From: Methylobacterium amylolyticum
GTDB lineage: Bacteria; Pseudomonadota; Alphaproteobacteria; Rhizobiales; Beijerinckiaceae
Assembly: GCF_030700245.1 (NCBI RefSeq)
Contig: NZ_JAUYZI010000019.1
Coordinates: 1-64,000 of the forward strand
Direction: 5' to 3'
DNA: 64,000 nt
Below are positions 8,429-16,255 of this stretch, one piece after another; the first letter of the stretch is position 1; the number at the start of each line of letters is the position of its first letter. The notes under the pieces were generated by a model. That model was not told the origin of the DNA. It did not search any database and saw nothing but the letters and a program-made list of their open reading frames with translations. The translations under genes and the position numbers were made by a program.

Positions 8429-10072
8429 TCAAGCCTGTGCCACGCCACGACGGCCGAGCCCGATGCGCGTCAGGGCCTGATGCGCCCGGCCGCGAAAGCC
8501 GCGGCGGCGCGCGCGGGCGAGCGCCGCCGACACCTCGGCCGCCAAGCGCCGCGCCACGATCTCCCGCCCCGCATCGTCGTAGTGCACGATATCGGTGAAG
8601 GTCGCAGCCTCGCGGTCGCGGAAGATCGAGCCGAGATCGACCGCCGTGAAGGTGCGCCGGAAAGGGCGCCGCGCGGCAAGATCCGCGTAGAACGCCTCCA
8701 GCCGGACGTACTGCCGGTCGAGATAGGCCAGGAACTCGCCGGAGGCGACCTCTCGCTCGGGCTCCGCCAAGTGCCGCTTGCGCATCACCACGGGCTGGAG
8801 CGCCGCCACTATCGCTACTCCGTGGTCGCTCGACAGCTTCGTCAGCCGGTGCATCGCGCGCTGATAGTGGTGGACGACCGCCTCCTCCCAGGCCTCGGTC
8901 TGCCAGTCCGCCTCCGCCCGCAGCCGCGCGCGTTCCTCGTAGATGAGCGTCACCAGCCCGTCGTAGCTGAGGCCATTCTCCCGTGCCCGCGGCGCGTGCG
9001 TGTCGAAGAAGTGGTCGTAGAGCCGCTCGACGATGAAGGCGTTGTACGGGTGGCCCGGTCTCGGATCGTAGGTCCAGGGCTGGAACTGGTCGGTGCAGCC
9101 GCTCACCACCACGATCGCGTCGGGCCGGTACTCCAGCAGGTGCGACCAGACCAGGTGCGCCATCTGGGTCAGGCAGGAGGACATCACGCCGAAGTTGAAC
9201 ACCTTCGCGCCCGGTAGACCCTCCGCGCGCAGGACGCGCTCCATGCGCCCCGGCAGAGTGCTGATGAGATCGCCGCCGTCGATGATCGTGCTGTCCCCCA
9301 CGACGAACACCCGCGTCTCACCCGCCGGCTTCTCGTGGGTGACGGCCGTCGCGTTGAGGAAGCCGTGCGCGTCGAACGGCACGCCGTAATGACTCGATCC
9401 CGGCTTACCGGCGAACTGGATGAACGGGCGCGGCAGCCGCGTGTTCGAATCGAGATGGCCGAAGTGGCGCAGGAACTTGCGCCGGCTCGCTTCCTCGTCC
9501 GTCTCCGCCGGCGCGTGGATCGGCTCCAGGCCCGGCGCAGTGAGGGCGTTCCGCATCACCGGCTCGATGGCCGCGTAGCCGGCCGGGCTGAGGCCGCCGT
9601 CCGGCGCGGCATACTCGGCGCGGAGATGGCCGCCCTCGCCCAGCAGGGTGCCGTAATAATCGATGTAGCGGCCCCCCGTGTCCCGGGCGTGATCGCGCAG
9701 CCACGCGTTGACCGTGACGGCGATGTGCTCGGCTCCGGGCTGCCACCTCCGCCCGGCCGGCGGGATCGCGCCGACGAAGGCCACCACGTAGAGGTCACGC
9801 GCCGCCGTGAGGATCGCGGCGATCTGGTTGACGATCGCCGCGATCGACGCCTCTCCGCGGGCGAACTCGTTGAAACCGCACAGCAAGTGCAGGCCCTTGG
9901 CGTCGGAGGCCGCGATCTCGGAGCGGATCCGCAGGGCCATGTCGTGCATGGTCTGCCCGGAAATTCCGCGGGCGAGGCCGGTGGGCACCCGGAAGAGATC
10001 GGGTCGCAGAGCGGCCCAGCGCTCGGTGATGTCGTCCCCGACGAAGATCGTCGGACAGAGGGGATACGTCAT
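8429..10072 (-). CDS. Protein with two SGNH/GDSL-hydrolase-like domains, the first degenerate
   Basis: A 547-residue protein. Domain 1 (about 1-185) starts PTIFVGDDITERW, so Asp replaces the catalytic Ser. It has a block III-like LLCGFNEFARG and a block V-like DGGLSPAGY in which the His is Ser. Domain 2 (about 255-546) has intact landmarks: VFVVGDSTI for block I, VFNFGVMSS for block II, VVVSGCTDQF for block III and FTDIVHYDDAG for the final Asp-His. Only domain 2 is likely to be catalytic, perhaps as an acyl-ester hydrolase or acyltransferase on polysaccharide. I chose the ATG at 10070-10072, preceded by AGGA, over longer frames. There is no signal peptide. The surrounding polysaccharide genes support a cell-surface role. 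Confidence 0.72.
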   Translation of the reverse strand: MTYPLCPTIFVGDDITERWAALRPDLFRVPTGLARGISGQTMHDMALRIRSEIAASDAKGLHLLCGFNEFARGEASIAAIVNQIAAILTAARDLYVVAFVGAIPPAGRRWQPGAEHIAVTVNAWLRDHARDTGGRYIDYYGTLLGEGGHLRAEYAAPDGGLSPAGYAAIEPVMRNALTAPGLEPIHAPAETDEEASRRKFLRHFGHLDSNTRLPRPFIQFAGKPGSSHYGVPFDAHGFLNATAVTHEKPAGETRVFVVGDSTIIDGGDLISTLPGRMERVLRAEGLPGAKVFNFGVMSSCLTQMAHLVWSHLLEYRPDAIVVVSGCTDQFQPWTYDPRPGHPYNAFIVERLYDHFFDTHAPRARENGLSYDGLVTLIYEERARLRAEADWQTEAWEEAVVHHYQRAMHRLTKLSSDHGVAIVAALQPVVMRKRHLAEPEREVASGEFLAYLDRQYVRLEAFYADLAARRPFRRTFTAVDLGSIFRDREAATFTDIVHYDDAGREIVARRLAAEVSAALARARRRGFRGRAHQALTRIGLGRRGVAQA

Positions 10073-10400
10073 TGGATCCTGCGCGAACGGATGGATCTGC
10101 ACGCGGCGGTCCGGATCCCCCTCAGGCCCCGCACCCCGCGACTGACGCTCGCAATGCGCCAACGGATGAGCGCTCTGCATCCGACGGTAGCTTTGACTCT
10201 ACAAGTTCAATCACGTGCATGTGATGGCTACCGGTGCAAACCCGCGCCGGTCGCGCTGTACGGAAGCCGACTTCGTCCGCTGCCCCTGGGCACCCGATCG
10301 GCCCGCCTCCGGCACGGGCCGAGGCTCTGTTTGCATTGGAGCGTCGAGCGCGCAGCCTGCGAACGCGACCATCGCCAGCCGTCGGCCGGCCGGGCCGCCG
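10073..10400. promoter_or_regulatory. Intergenic region with an imperfect 16-base palindrome at 10210-10225
   Basis: The palindrome is ATCACGTGCATGTGAT: ATCAC and GTGAT arms around TGCA, with one mismatched pair. It sits about 140 bases upstream of the minus-strand SGNH gene and could be an operator for it. It does not match an operator class I can name. The rest of the interval, including the region just beyond the stop of the secreted Cys-rich protein gene, shows nothing else recognisable. Confidence 0.3.
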
Positions 10401-10793
10401 TCAGCGCCCGGAGCTGCCCGAACCACCGGACAGGGAATTGCCCAGTCCGCCGCCGCTCGAACTCGAGAACGCATCGTTGCCGGACTGGACGCCGGCCGTG
10501 CCGAGCTGGAAGCCGCGCGGATTGAGGTTGTAATCCGGATCCCGTCCCTTCATCTCGCGCGGCGCCGGATCGAAGGGCTGGACCGTGTCGTACTGCGGTT
10601 GTCCCCCGGCGAGCGGGCGCGTCACCCCCTCCGCGCGGATCTCATCCGAACACAGGCCCTGGCAGATCGGCTGGACGAGGTCGGTCGGCTGGCAGATCGG
10701 CGTCATGACGCCCCGGACGCAGGCACAGCGGCACAGGGCCGAGGCGGGTAGCGGCAACAGAAGCAGCGAGCAGGCGAGCAGGAGCGTGCGCAT
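10401..10793 (-). CDS. Small secreted Cys-rich protein of unknown function
   Basis: A 130-residue protein when started at the ATG 10791-10793, which opens a clear signal peptide (MRTLLLACSLLLLPLPASA). The mature N-terminus is Cys-rich (LCRCACVRG, ICQPTDLVQPICQGLC), with six Cys in about 30 residues that could form disulfides in the periplasm. The C-terminus is a Gly/Ser-rich tail. I do not recognise a family. The longer frame from 10814 adds seven residues before the signal sequence and is less likely. Confidence 0.62.
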   Translation of the reverse strand: MRTLLLACSLLLLPLPASALCRCACVRGVMTPICQPTDLVQPICQGLCSDEIRAEGVTRPLAGGQPQYDTVQPFDPAPREMKGRDPDYNLNPRGFQLGTAGVQSGNDAFSSSSGGGLGNSLSGGSGSSGR

Positions 10794-11188
10794 GGCGTGC
10801 TGTCCGGGACCCACGGGGGCGAGACCGCTCCTTTAGCAGGCCCGGGGCCCGATCGCGAGCCGCATCGTCCCGAGTCAACCGCGCGGAGGAGTTCGGTCGC
10901 GGCTTCATCCGCGCGGGCCTTGCAGCGATGACGCGATCACGGCTGCGGCTTCTGGAGCGCGCACCTGGGCCGATCGCCCTCGATACGGGACCGCAGGGTG
11001 TCGAGCGGGTCCCCGAACGTGATGCCGCGGTTAGCGCAAATGCCGCGGGCGGACGCGGATTCCATCGGCCGGCGATCCGGAATCGCCCACCGAGATGTGA
11101 GGGGCTCGCACGCTGCCGGCGGTGTTTCGATGAAGCGGAACGGGAGCGGCGAAGGCCCGTTGATCCGGCGGCAAACGGGAGGACCATC
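10794..11188. other. Divergent intergenic region without a gene
   Basis: About 395 bases between a minus-strand and a plus-strand secreted-protein gene, so promoters for both must lie here. I cannot identify specific promoter boxes. No RNA gene or transposase similarity is visible. Confidence 0.35.
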
Positions 11189-11473
11189 ATGCGGACGGTG
11201 GCTACGGCGTCGGTTTTCGCGCTCATCACAGCGCTGAGCGTCGGCGCGGCGGAGGCGAAGGGCTGCATCAAGGGCGCGATCATCGGCGGCATCGCCGGAC
11301 ATTACCTGGCCGAGCGCGGCGTCGTCGGGGCTGTCGCGGGCTGTCTCGCCGGCCGCGCCCTCGCCAAGCGGCAGGCGCAGCGCGAGATCGACTACGGCGC
11401 CCGCGTCCAGCCGCGCGGCGCGGGTTACGGGCCGCCAGCCGGCTACGACGGGCGGCGCAGCTACGGTTACTGA
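11189..11473 (+). CDS. Small secreted or outer-membrane glycine-zipper protein
   Basis: A 94-residue protein with a signal peptide (MRTVATASVFALITALSVGA, cut near AEA). A glycine-zipper-like hydrophobic stretch follows (GAIIGGIAGHYLAERG, GAVAGCLAGRALA), then a basic segment and a Gly/Tyr-rich tail ending RRSYGY. The ATG at 11189 has a strong ribosome site (GGGAGGA). Such proteins insert into or associate with the envelope; the exact role is unknown. The Cys in the second zipper repeat and at the mature N-terminus (KGCIKG) could pair. Confidence 0.7.
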   Translation: MRTVATASVFALITALSVGAAEAKGCIKGAIIGGIAGHYLAERGVVGAVAGCLAGRALAKRQAQREIDYGARVQPRGAGYGPPAGYDGRRSYGY

Positions 11474-12082
11474 GCGTCAACCGGAATCCGCGGACATGCG
11501 GGCCGCCGCCCATCCTCGACGAGCGGCCGCTTCGGGAGATCGTTCCCGCGATTTGCCCGGACCGTTCGCGACGACCGGCAGGGAAAGCCGCTTGGTCTGA
11601 CCGGAATTGGTGCGGCCGGCGTGCTTCGGGGTCGGCAGCATCCTGAGTGGGGGGCCGGCGAGGTTGCGCCGCCGCGCGCGGCACTCATTGCTGGCAGGAA
11701 CCACCGCTGCCGCTCCGCTTCGACCGTGTGGATGAGGCGTCTCGTTCCCGTCTTACGGAGCAAGAATCGCCCCGTGAGTGCCAGGATCGCGCCGCGTGGG
11801 AAGAGGGATCGTGCGCCAGCAGGGCGAGCGCGGCCGTGAGCGGCATCGATGGTACGGGTCCGCGCACGATCCGCGGTCGACGCCTTACATCACCGGTCTG
11901 ATCGATGAAGATCCTGTCCGGTGGTGGCGGCCCGAGTCGTCCCGCATGCGTTGCCAGATTTTGTCGAGCGGCGCGTGGCCAACCGCCGCCCTCTAAACAC
12001 TGATCATGCCATCTTATGTGATTTTGGTTCGCGCTGAACGGGCGCAGGCTGAGCTGAGCGCCTGAGAGGCGGATCGGGACTC
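11474..12082. other. Stretch without a gene ahead of the MucR regulator
   Basis: About 610 bases. Frames here are short and lack protein character on both strands. The last 90 bases become less GC-rich (CATCTTATGTGATTTTGG near 12008-12025) and probably hold the promoter of the MucR-like gene. MucR proteins commonly repress their own genes, but I cannot define an operator by eye. Confidence 0.35.
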
Positions 12083-12589
12083 ATGGACATGACTGACGAT
12101 TATCGAAGGCACGGCCCCGACATCATCGAGTTCACGGGCGACATCGTTGCGGCGTACGTGTCGAACAACCCGGTGCCGGTGTCTGAATTGCCGGCGCTGA
12201 TCACGCGCGTGCACGCGGCGATCAGCGGCCTGGGCATGGGCGGGGTGGGTGCGGCCCCCGCAGAGGCCGAGGTCGAGAAGCCCACGCCGGCCCAGATCCG
12301 CAGGTCGGTGCAGCCGGACGGCATCGTCAGCTTTCTCGATGGCCGGGCCTACAAGACGCTCAAGCGCCACCTCACCAGCCAAGGGCTGACGCCGGACGGC
12401 TACCGCGCCCGCTACGGCCTGCCGGCCGACTACCCGATGGTGGCCCCAGCCTACAGCCAGGCGCGCTCGAATCTCGCCAAGGCGATCGGCCTCGGCCAGC
12501 CCGGCGCCATGGCCGAGCGCGAGACCTGGGGTGACGACGACAAACGGGACACCGGTGGTGAGTCCAAGGGGCGCCGCAGGGCTGCCTGA
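12083..12589 (+). CDS. MucR/Ros-family transcriptional regulator with degraded zinc ligands
   Basis: A 168-residue protein. The N-terminus IIEFTGDIVAAYVSNN and VSELPALITRVHAAI is the conserved MucR/Ros opening. The DNA-binding part is GIVSFLDGRAYKTLKRHLTS followed by LTPDGYRARYGLPADYPMV. Relative to Ros (Cys, Cys, His, His), the Cys positions are Ser and Asp and the last His is Gln, leaving only the RH of LKRHL. Zinc-free relatives of this type (the Ml proteins of Mesorhizobium) are known. MucR proteins control exopolysaccharide, motility and cell cycle genes in Rhizobiales. An alternative ATG lies two codons downstream. Confidence 0.9.
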   Translation: MDMTDDYRRHGPDIIEFTGDIVAAYVSNNPVPVSELPALITRVHAAISGLGMGGVGAAPAEAEVEKPTPAQIRRSVQPDGIVSFLDGRAYKTLKRHLTSQGLTPDGYRARYGLPADYPMVAPAYSQARSNLAKAIGLGQPGAMAERETWGDDDKRDTGGESKGRRRAA

Positions 12590-12746
12590 CGTCTGCCCCG
12601 GCCGTCGCGCTGCCGCTTCGGAGGATTGCACCCGTCGATGCGCGAGCGTGAAGGTTTCGGAAGGTGCTGTGATGGCCGGCCGGGCGTCCGACCGCGGCAC
12701 TTCCCGGCCGCCCCGCGTTGATGGTGAAACGCGGGAGACACCACAC

Positions 12747-13049
12747 ATGAGCGACGCGCAACGGCTGCTCTACGCCAGCGCCAACGGCGACCGCTGGTTC
12801 CTCTGCCGGGGCGACCGGCCCGCCGAAGTCTACGTGCTGCACGCGCCGAATGCGCCCTCCGGCGGCCAGGTCTCCCGGGTCGATCTCGGACACTTCCTCG
12901 CCGCCGAGCCGGAAGGGCCTCAGCAGCAGGCCCTGCTCGGCCTCATCGGCGCGCTGGTCGAGCGGAGCGAGGTTCCTCCGGCCAGCGGAGCCGTCCCCGA
13001 GCCCGGCGCCTCGGCCGCAGAGCCGACGCCGGGCGAGGCCCTGGGCTGA
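12747..13049 (+). CDS. Conserved hypothetical protein of 100 residues
   Basis: Starts at the ATG 12747 with GGGAGA upstream. The ordered part reads LLYASANGDRWFLCRG then VYVLHAPNAPSGG, VDLGHFL and QALLGLIGAL, followed by a Pro/Ala-rich tail. It is soluble, with no signal or membrane segment. I recall similar short proteins in Rhizobiales, often acidic and of unknown role. It follows the MucR gene by about 160 bases in the same direction but is not clearly in one operon. Confidence 0.6.
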   Translation: MSDAQRLLYASANGDRWFLCRGDRPAEVYVLHAPNAPSGGQVSRVDLGHFLAAEPEGPQQQALLGLIGALVERSEVPPASGAVPEPGASAAEPTPGEALG

Positions 13050-13156
13050 CGCTCCCCGGCGGCGGGGAGACGGGTTCGGCGGAGTGCGCGCCGCGAGAAT
13101 CGAGAGGTGCGCCCGATCCGCCAAGGCGGGCGTCGCCCGGACCGCGGCTCACGGGA

Positions 13157-13762
13157 TCAGAGCCGAGCGAACGCTGCTGCCGCACTGCCCAGCATCCGAT
13201 ATCCGTCGGTGTGGCAGGCGCCGAGGCCGCATTGCAGGATCGCGGAGACGAGGTTGAGGGCGCAGAGGGTCAGCACGTACAGGCCGACGTAGCCGGCGAC
13301 GCGCACCAGTCGCGGCGACGGGACCCGGCCTTCCGCCGTTCCTCCGACGACGGCGACCTGTGCCGCCAGCGCAGCGATCACCGCCAGGGCGATCAGCACC
13401 GACCAGACCGGCATGTGCAGCCCGAGCACGGCGTCGCCGACATACTCGTGGCCGGGGCGGGGACAGATGTCGAGCAGGGTCTGGCGTCCTGCGATCACCA
13501 GCAGCGACAGGGCGCCGAGCAGGGCGACGCCGACGCCCCGGCCCCGGTCGTCGGGTCGGAAGTGACGGATCAGCCCGAAGCACACGCCGAACAGGGCGAC
13601 GCGCTGCAGCAGGCAGAGCGGGCAGGGCAACTCGCCGTCGACGTATTGCAGGACCATCGCCACCGTCAGCACGGCGGCGAGGCCGGTCAGCATGGCCAGA
13701 AGCCCGAGATCGCCGAGACGGGCGAGGTCCGCGCCGGGCGCGGTGCGTGCGGCCCGAATCAT
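13157..13762 (-). CDS. dsbB: Disulfide bond formation protein B family, DsbB-like
   Basis: A 201-residue inner-membrane protein of the family that reoxidises a periplasmic thiol oxidase and passes electrons to quinone. The first periplasmic pair is CPLC at residues 47-50, after the first membrane helix. Two further membrane helices follow a Cys at residue 100 (ICPRPGHE). Near the C-terminus a CGLGAC pair follows the last helix, a feature of this DsbB subgroup. I placed the start at the ATG 13760-13762, which overlaps the stop of the upstream small membrane gene. That coupling supports the start. Confidence 0.86.
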   Translation of the reverse strand: MIRAARTAPGADLARLGDLGLLAMLTGLAAVLTVAMVLQYVDGELPCPLCLLQRVALFGVCFGLIRHFRPDDRGRGVGVALLGALSLLVIAGRQTLLDICPRPGHEYVGDAVLGLHMPVWSVLIALAVIAALAAQVAVVGGTAEGRVPSPRLVRVAGYVGLYVLTLCALNLVSAILQCGLGACHTDGYRMLGSAAAAFARL

Positions 13763-13929
13763 CCCCGGAGCCACGGCATGCGGAACCCGTCGACCGGGCT
13801 GTCAATCTCGAACAGGAACAGGCCGGTCGAGAGCGCGAAGCAGAGGGCGAGGGCGGCGACCGCGAGCCTGCCGCGGCCGCCGTACAGCGCCCCGAGAGCG
13901 GCCGTCATCGCCGCGAAGCACAAGACCAT
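13759..13929 (-). CDS. Small membrane protein, DUF5993-like, coupled to dsbB
   Basis: A 56-residue frame starting at the ATG 13927-13929 and ending with a TGA that overlaps the dsbB start. It has two hydrophobic stretches (MVLCFAAMTAALGALYG and LAVAALALCFALSTGLFLF) separated by a basic GGRGR turn, then a short tail DSPVDGFRMPWLRG. DUF5993 proteins of this size and topology are commonly found immediately before dsbB-like genes. The role is unknown, but the coupling suggests an accessory subunit. The gene is easy to miss because of its length. Confidence 0.68.
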   Translation of the reverse strand: MVLCFAAMTAALGALYGGRGRLAVAALALCFALSTGLFLFEIDSPVDGFRMPWLRG

Positions 13930-14063
13930 CAAGGCCGCCCATCCTCGTCGAGGCGCGTCGAGGCCGCCGCGCGTCGCCCCGACCGCGCCGCCTCACCGTA
14001 CCGCGTGCCGACGCGGGGGCGCCAGCCGGGATCGACGCGGCGCGGGACGCGCCCGCGCGCGGC

Positions 14064-14092
14064 TTGCCGAACAACCTGCGATAGTTTTTATT
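14064..14092 (+). promoter_or_regulatory. Candidate promoter for the small RNA at about 14094-14175
   Basis: A TTGCCG at 14064-14069 is followed after exactly 17 bases by TTTATT at 14087-14092, a fair sigma-70-like pair in an otherwise very GC-rich stretch. Initiation a few bases further would place the RNA 5' end just before the hairpin that starts at 14097. Confidence 0.45.
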
Positions 14093-14093
14093 C

Positions 14094-14175
14094 GGGCCCT
14101 GGATCCTCCTGCCGGTCCAGGGAACCTCGACAGCAAGATCAACGCGCCGCCGCCCCGCCGCAGCGGGGCTTTTTT
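14094..14175 (+). ncRNA. Candidate trans-acting small RNA with an anti-Shine-Dalgarno loop
   Basis: About 80 bases bounded by a candidate promoter and a strong intrinsic terminator, with no open reading frame between. The 5' hairpin has a perfect 7-bp stem, CCCTGGA (14097-14103) with TCCAGGG (14116-14122). Its 12-base loop is TCCTCCTGCCGG, so UCCUCCU is exposed. A single-stranded linker of about 30 bases follows, then the terminator hairpin. Rhizobial small RNAs of the alpha-r14 type regulate mRNAs through such exposed CU-rich loops that mask ribosome sites. I cannot assign this RNA to a known family; expression is not shown by sequence. Confidence 0.5.
14153..14175 (+). terminator. Intrinsic terminator of the candidate small RNA
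   Basis: Stem CCCCGC (14153-14158) with GCGGGG (14163-14168), a 4-base loop, then C and six T (14170-14175). No plus-strand protein gene ends within 1 kb upstream, which is why a non-coding transcript is proposed here. Confidence 0.85.
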
Positions 14176-14368
14176 GTGGCGAGAAACGGTTCAGATACGT
14201 CCGCTGACCGAGATCAGGAGCTGGAGCGCGCGGGATGTGCTCAAGCGCACCTTGCCGCATACGGTGTCTGGACCTCGCCGGTGCTGTTGCAGACCTGCAC
14301 TATCGCCACGCTTCGGTCTGGCGTCCTGTCGCGCGGCACCCATCCCACCCCCGGGATACGAGGATCTG

Positions 14369-15205
14369 ATGATCAAGAAACTTCTTCTGGCCAGCGCCGC
14401 CACGGCGCTCACGACCGTCGCCGCCTCTGCGGCGGACCTTCCGCGCCGCGCGGCGCCGCCGCCGGTGTTCGCGCCGGTGCCGGTGTTCACCTGGACGGGC
14501 GCCTACTTCGGTATCAACGCCGGCTACGCCTTCGACGCCAGCAGCCGCAACACCGGCTCGGCCTTCGGCGTCCCCGCCCCCTTCGCCGCCCCCGGCACCA
14601 TCGCCGTCTTCCGCAACCGCAGCCAGGACGGCTTCTCCGGCGGTGGCCAGGTCGGATACAACTTCCAGTTCACCCCGGGCTCGGGCGTGGTCGTGGGCAT
14701 CGAGGCCGACGCCCAGTACCTCGACTTCGGCCGCAACCGGAACAGCGCCTTCATCGCCGGCGGCCTCGCCCCGGGCTACTACGTCACCGACCCGCGCGGC
14801 CTCTCCAGCCTCGACTTCTTCGGCACCGTGCGCGGCCGCCTCGGCTACGCCTTCGACCGCACCCTCGTGTACGGCACCGGCGGCTTCGCCTACGGCTCGG
14901 GCAGCGCCGACCGCTCGTTCGGCGGCTACGCCGGCAACGACAGCTTCCGCACCGGCTACGCCGTCGGCGGCGGCATCGAGTACGCGCTCCCCACCGACTC
15001 GTTCCTGAACTTCTTCCGCTCCAGTGCGGTCACGCTCAAGGTCGAGGGCCTGTACGTCAACCTCGACCGCGGCACCCGCAACCAGGGCGCCCTGGTCGTC
15101 AACGCCGCCAACCTCCTGCCGGTCGCCTTCAGCCCGGTGGGCCGCCGCGACGACGAGTTCGCCGTCGTCCGCGCAGGCCTGAACTACAAGTTCGGATCCT
15201 ACTGA
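14369..15205 (+). CDS. Outer membrane beta-barrel protein, Omp25/Omp31-like
   Basis: A 278-residue protein with a signal peptide (MIKKLLLASAATALTTVAAS, cut after ASA) and a Pro-rich linker (RRAAPPPVFAPVPVF). A barrel of alternating strands follows, beginning with FTWTGAYFGINAGYAF, the standard opening of the Rhizobiales Omp25/porin-family barrel. It continues through VGYNFQF, VVGIEADAQYLDFG, VRGRLGYAFDRTLVYGTGGFAYG and YAVGGGIEYAL. It ends in an aromatic strand AGLNYKFGSY, as required for barrel assembly. An AGGA ribosome site precedes the ATG at 14369. Such proteins are abundant structural or immunogenic envelope proteins. A strong terminator follows. Confidence 0.9.
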   Translation: MIKKLLLASAATALTTVAASAADLPRRAAPPPVFAPVPVFTWTGAYFGINAGYAFDASSRNTGSAFGVPAPFAAPGTIAVFRNRSQDGFSGGGQVGYNFQFTPGSGVVVGIEADAQYLDFGRNRNSAFIAGGLAPGYYVTDPRGLSSLDFFGTVRGRLGYAFDRTLVYGTGGFAYGSGSADRSFGGYAGNDSFRTGYAVGGGIEYALPTDSFLNFFRSSAVTLKVEGLYVNLDRGTRNQGALVVNAANLLPVAFSPVGRRDDEFAVVRAGLNYKFGSY

Positions 15206-15271
15206 GGTCGGTGCCTGATCGGTCGGCCTGAGCATCCCCAGCCCGATCAGACTGGCGGCTTGGCCGAGAAG

Positions 15272-15299
15272 CGCCCCGGGATCCGTCCCGGGGCGTTTT
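15272..15299 (+). terminator. Intrinsic terminator of the Omp25-like gene
   Basis: A perfect 10-bp stem, CGCCCCGGGA (15272-15281) with TCCCGGGGCG (15286-15295), and a 4-base loop. It is followed by TTTTC and TTT. Confidence 0.92.
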
Positions 15300-15368
15300 C
15301 TTTGACCGGCGCATCGGCCGCCGGCGAATGGTCGGACGGCCGGTCCGGGTGCCGACGCGCAGGTTCTT

Positions 15369-15587
15369 CTACCCGAGTTCCGGTGTACGCCCCGTCGGCG
15401 GGGAGTCCTGCACCACCGGTGCCCCGAAGACCGACATGAGGGTGCGCACGTCGTCGATGCAGGCCTCGGCCTCTGCCCGGGTCATCAGGCCCTGGCGCCG
15501 GAAGATCCGTCTCGGACGGATGATCGCGACCACGTCGAAGCGGCCGTCCGGCCTGTCGATCACGTGGCAATTCACGGGTCGTGCCAT
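15369..15587 (-). CDS. Small conserved hypothetical protein of 72 residues
   Basis: Frame from the ATG 15585-15587 beginning MARPVNCHVIDRPDGRFDVV, then AIIRPRRIFRRQGLMTRAEA and IDDVRTLMSVFGAPVVQD. It looks like a compact soluble alpha/beta fold. I do not know its function. The open frame continues far upstream on the minus strand only as unlikely sequence, so the internal ATG is preferred. The gene lies alone between the omp terminator and the YidB-like gene. Confidence 0.6.
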   Translation of the reverse strand: MARPVNCHVIDRPDGRFDVVAIIRPRRIFRRQGLMTRAEAEACIDDVRTLMSVFGAPVVQDSPPTGRTPELG

Positions 15588-15769
15588 AACCCTCGATCCC
15601 GCACGGGAGAGCGCCACCCGCGACCAACGTTTCACGCGCTCTAGGCTCGGCAATGCCCGGTCGGTCCCCCCGGTTGCGTCCGCCGGCAGGAGATTTGCGC
15701 GCTCACGTGCGGAGGAGGGCGACCCGCCGGATCGAGCGGGCCGCCACGCGTCGGACGGGGCGGGCGCGG

Positions 15770-16255
15770 TCAGCCGAGGGCCGGGACGCGCCCGTCGGGG
15801 GAGTAGCGGTCCACCGCGCCGGGAAGCTCGCGCGACAGCCGCGTCAGTAGCTCGCTCCGGCTGAGGCCCGTCCGCTCTTCGAGGGCTGCCAGGGTCTCGG
15901 GGCCGATCGCCCGTTCGAGATCGGCCGCCGGCATGTCGCGGTTGGGGCCGTGGTCGATCCACGACTTCGCGGTCTCGCCGTGGCCGCCCTTGGTGAAATG
16001 CTCGACGATCTCGCCGAGGCCGCTGGCGATCAGCCCGCCGATGCCCGCCGCACCGGCGCCGCCCAGCAGGCGCTCCAGGTTGGCCGGCATCCCCGATCCG
16101 GTTCCGCCGGCGCTGCTCGGCACCTGCGGTACGGGCGACGGGTGCCTGTCCTTGCCGGAGCCGCCGAGCCAATCGGCGATCTTGTCGCGGTTCTGGTAGC
16201 CGGCGACAGCCAGCAGCCCGAGCAGGGCCGTCATCGAGGGGTATCCCTTGCTCAT
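15770..16255 (-). CDS. YidB/DUF937-family protein
   Basis: A 161-residue soluble protein. The N-terminal part has MTALLGLLAVAGYQNRDKIADWLG and a Pro/Ser linker. The C-terminal part has the DUF937/YidB signature: GIGGLIASGLGEIVEHFTKG, a KSWIDHGPNRDMP turn (usually SW---G-N--I), then LERAIGPETLAAL and GLSRSELLTRLSRELPGAVD. The function of YidB proteins is poorly known. The ATG at 16253-16255 has AAGGA upstream. It appears to be a single-gene unit. Confidence 0.87.
   Translation of the reverse strand: MSKGYPSMTALLGLLAVAGYQNRDKIADWLGGSGKDRHPSPVPQVPSSAGGTGSGMPANLERLLGGAGAAGIGGLIASGLGEIVEHFTKGGHGETAKSWIDHGPNRDMPAADLERAIGPETLAALEERTGLSRSELLTRLSRELPGAVDRYSPDGRVPALG

Noticed and set aside
8123-8480. 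Several 60-110 codon frames in the gap before the double SGNH gene
   Set aside because: Arg/Pro/Ala-rich translations on both strands with no ribosome site, typical of random open frames in GC-rich DNA.
13211-15231. Long plus-strand frames running through dsbB into the omp gene
   Set aside because: One is the omp frame extended upstream over the dsbB complement, and the other is a His/Arg-rich shadow of it. The omp signal peptide fixes the start at 14369.
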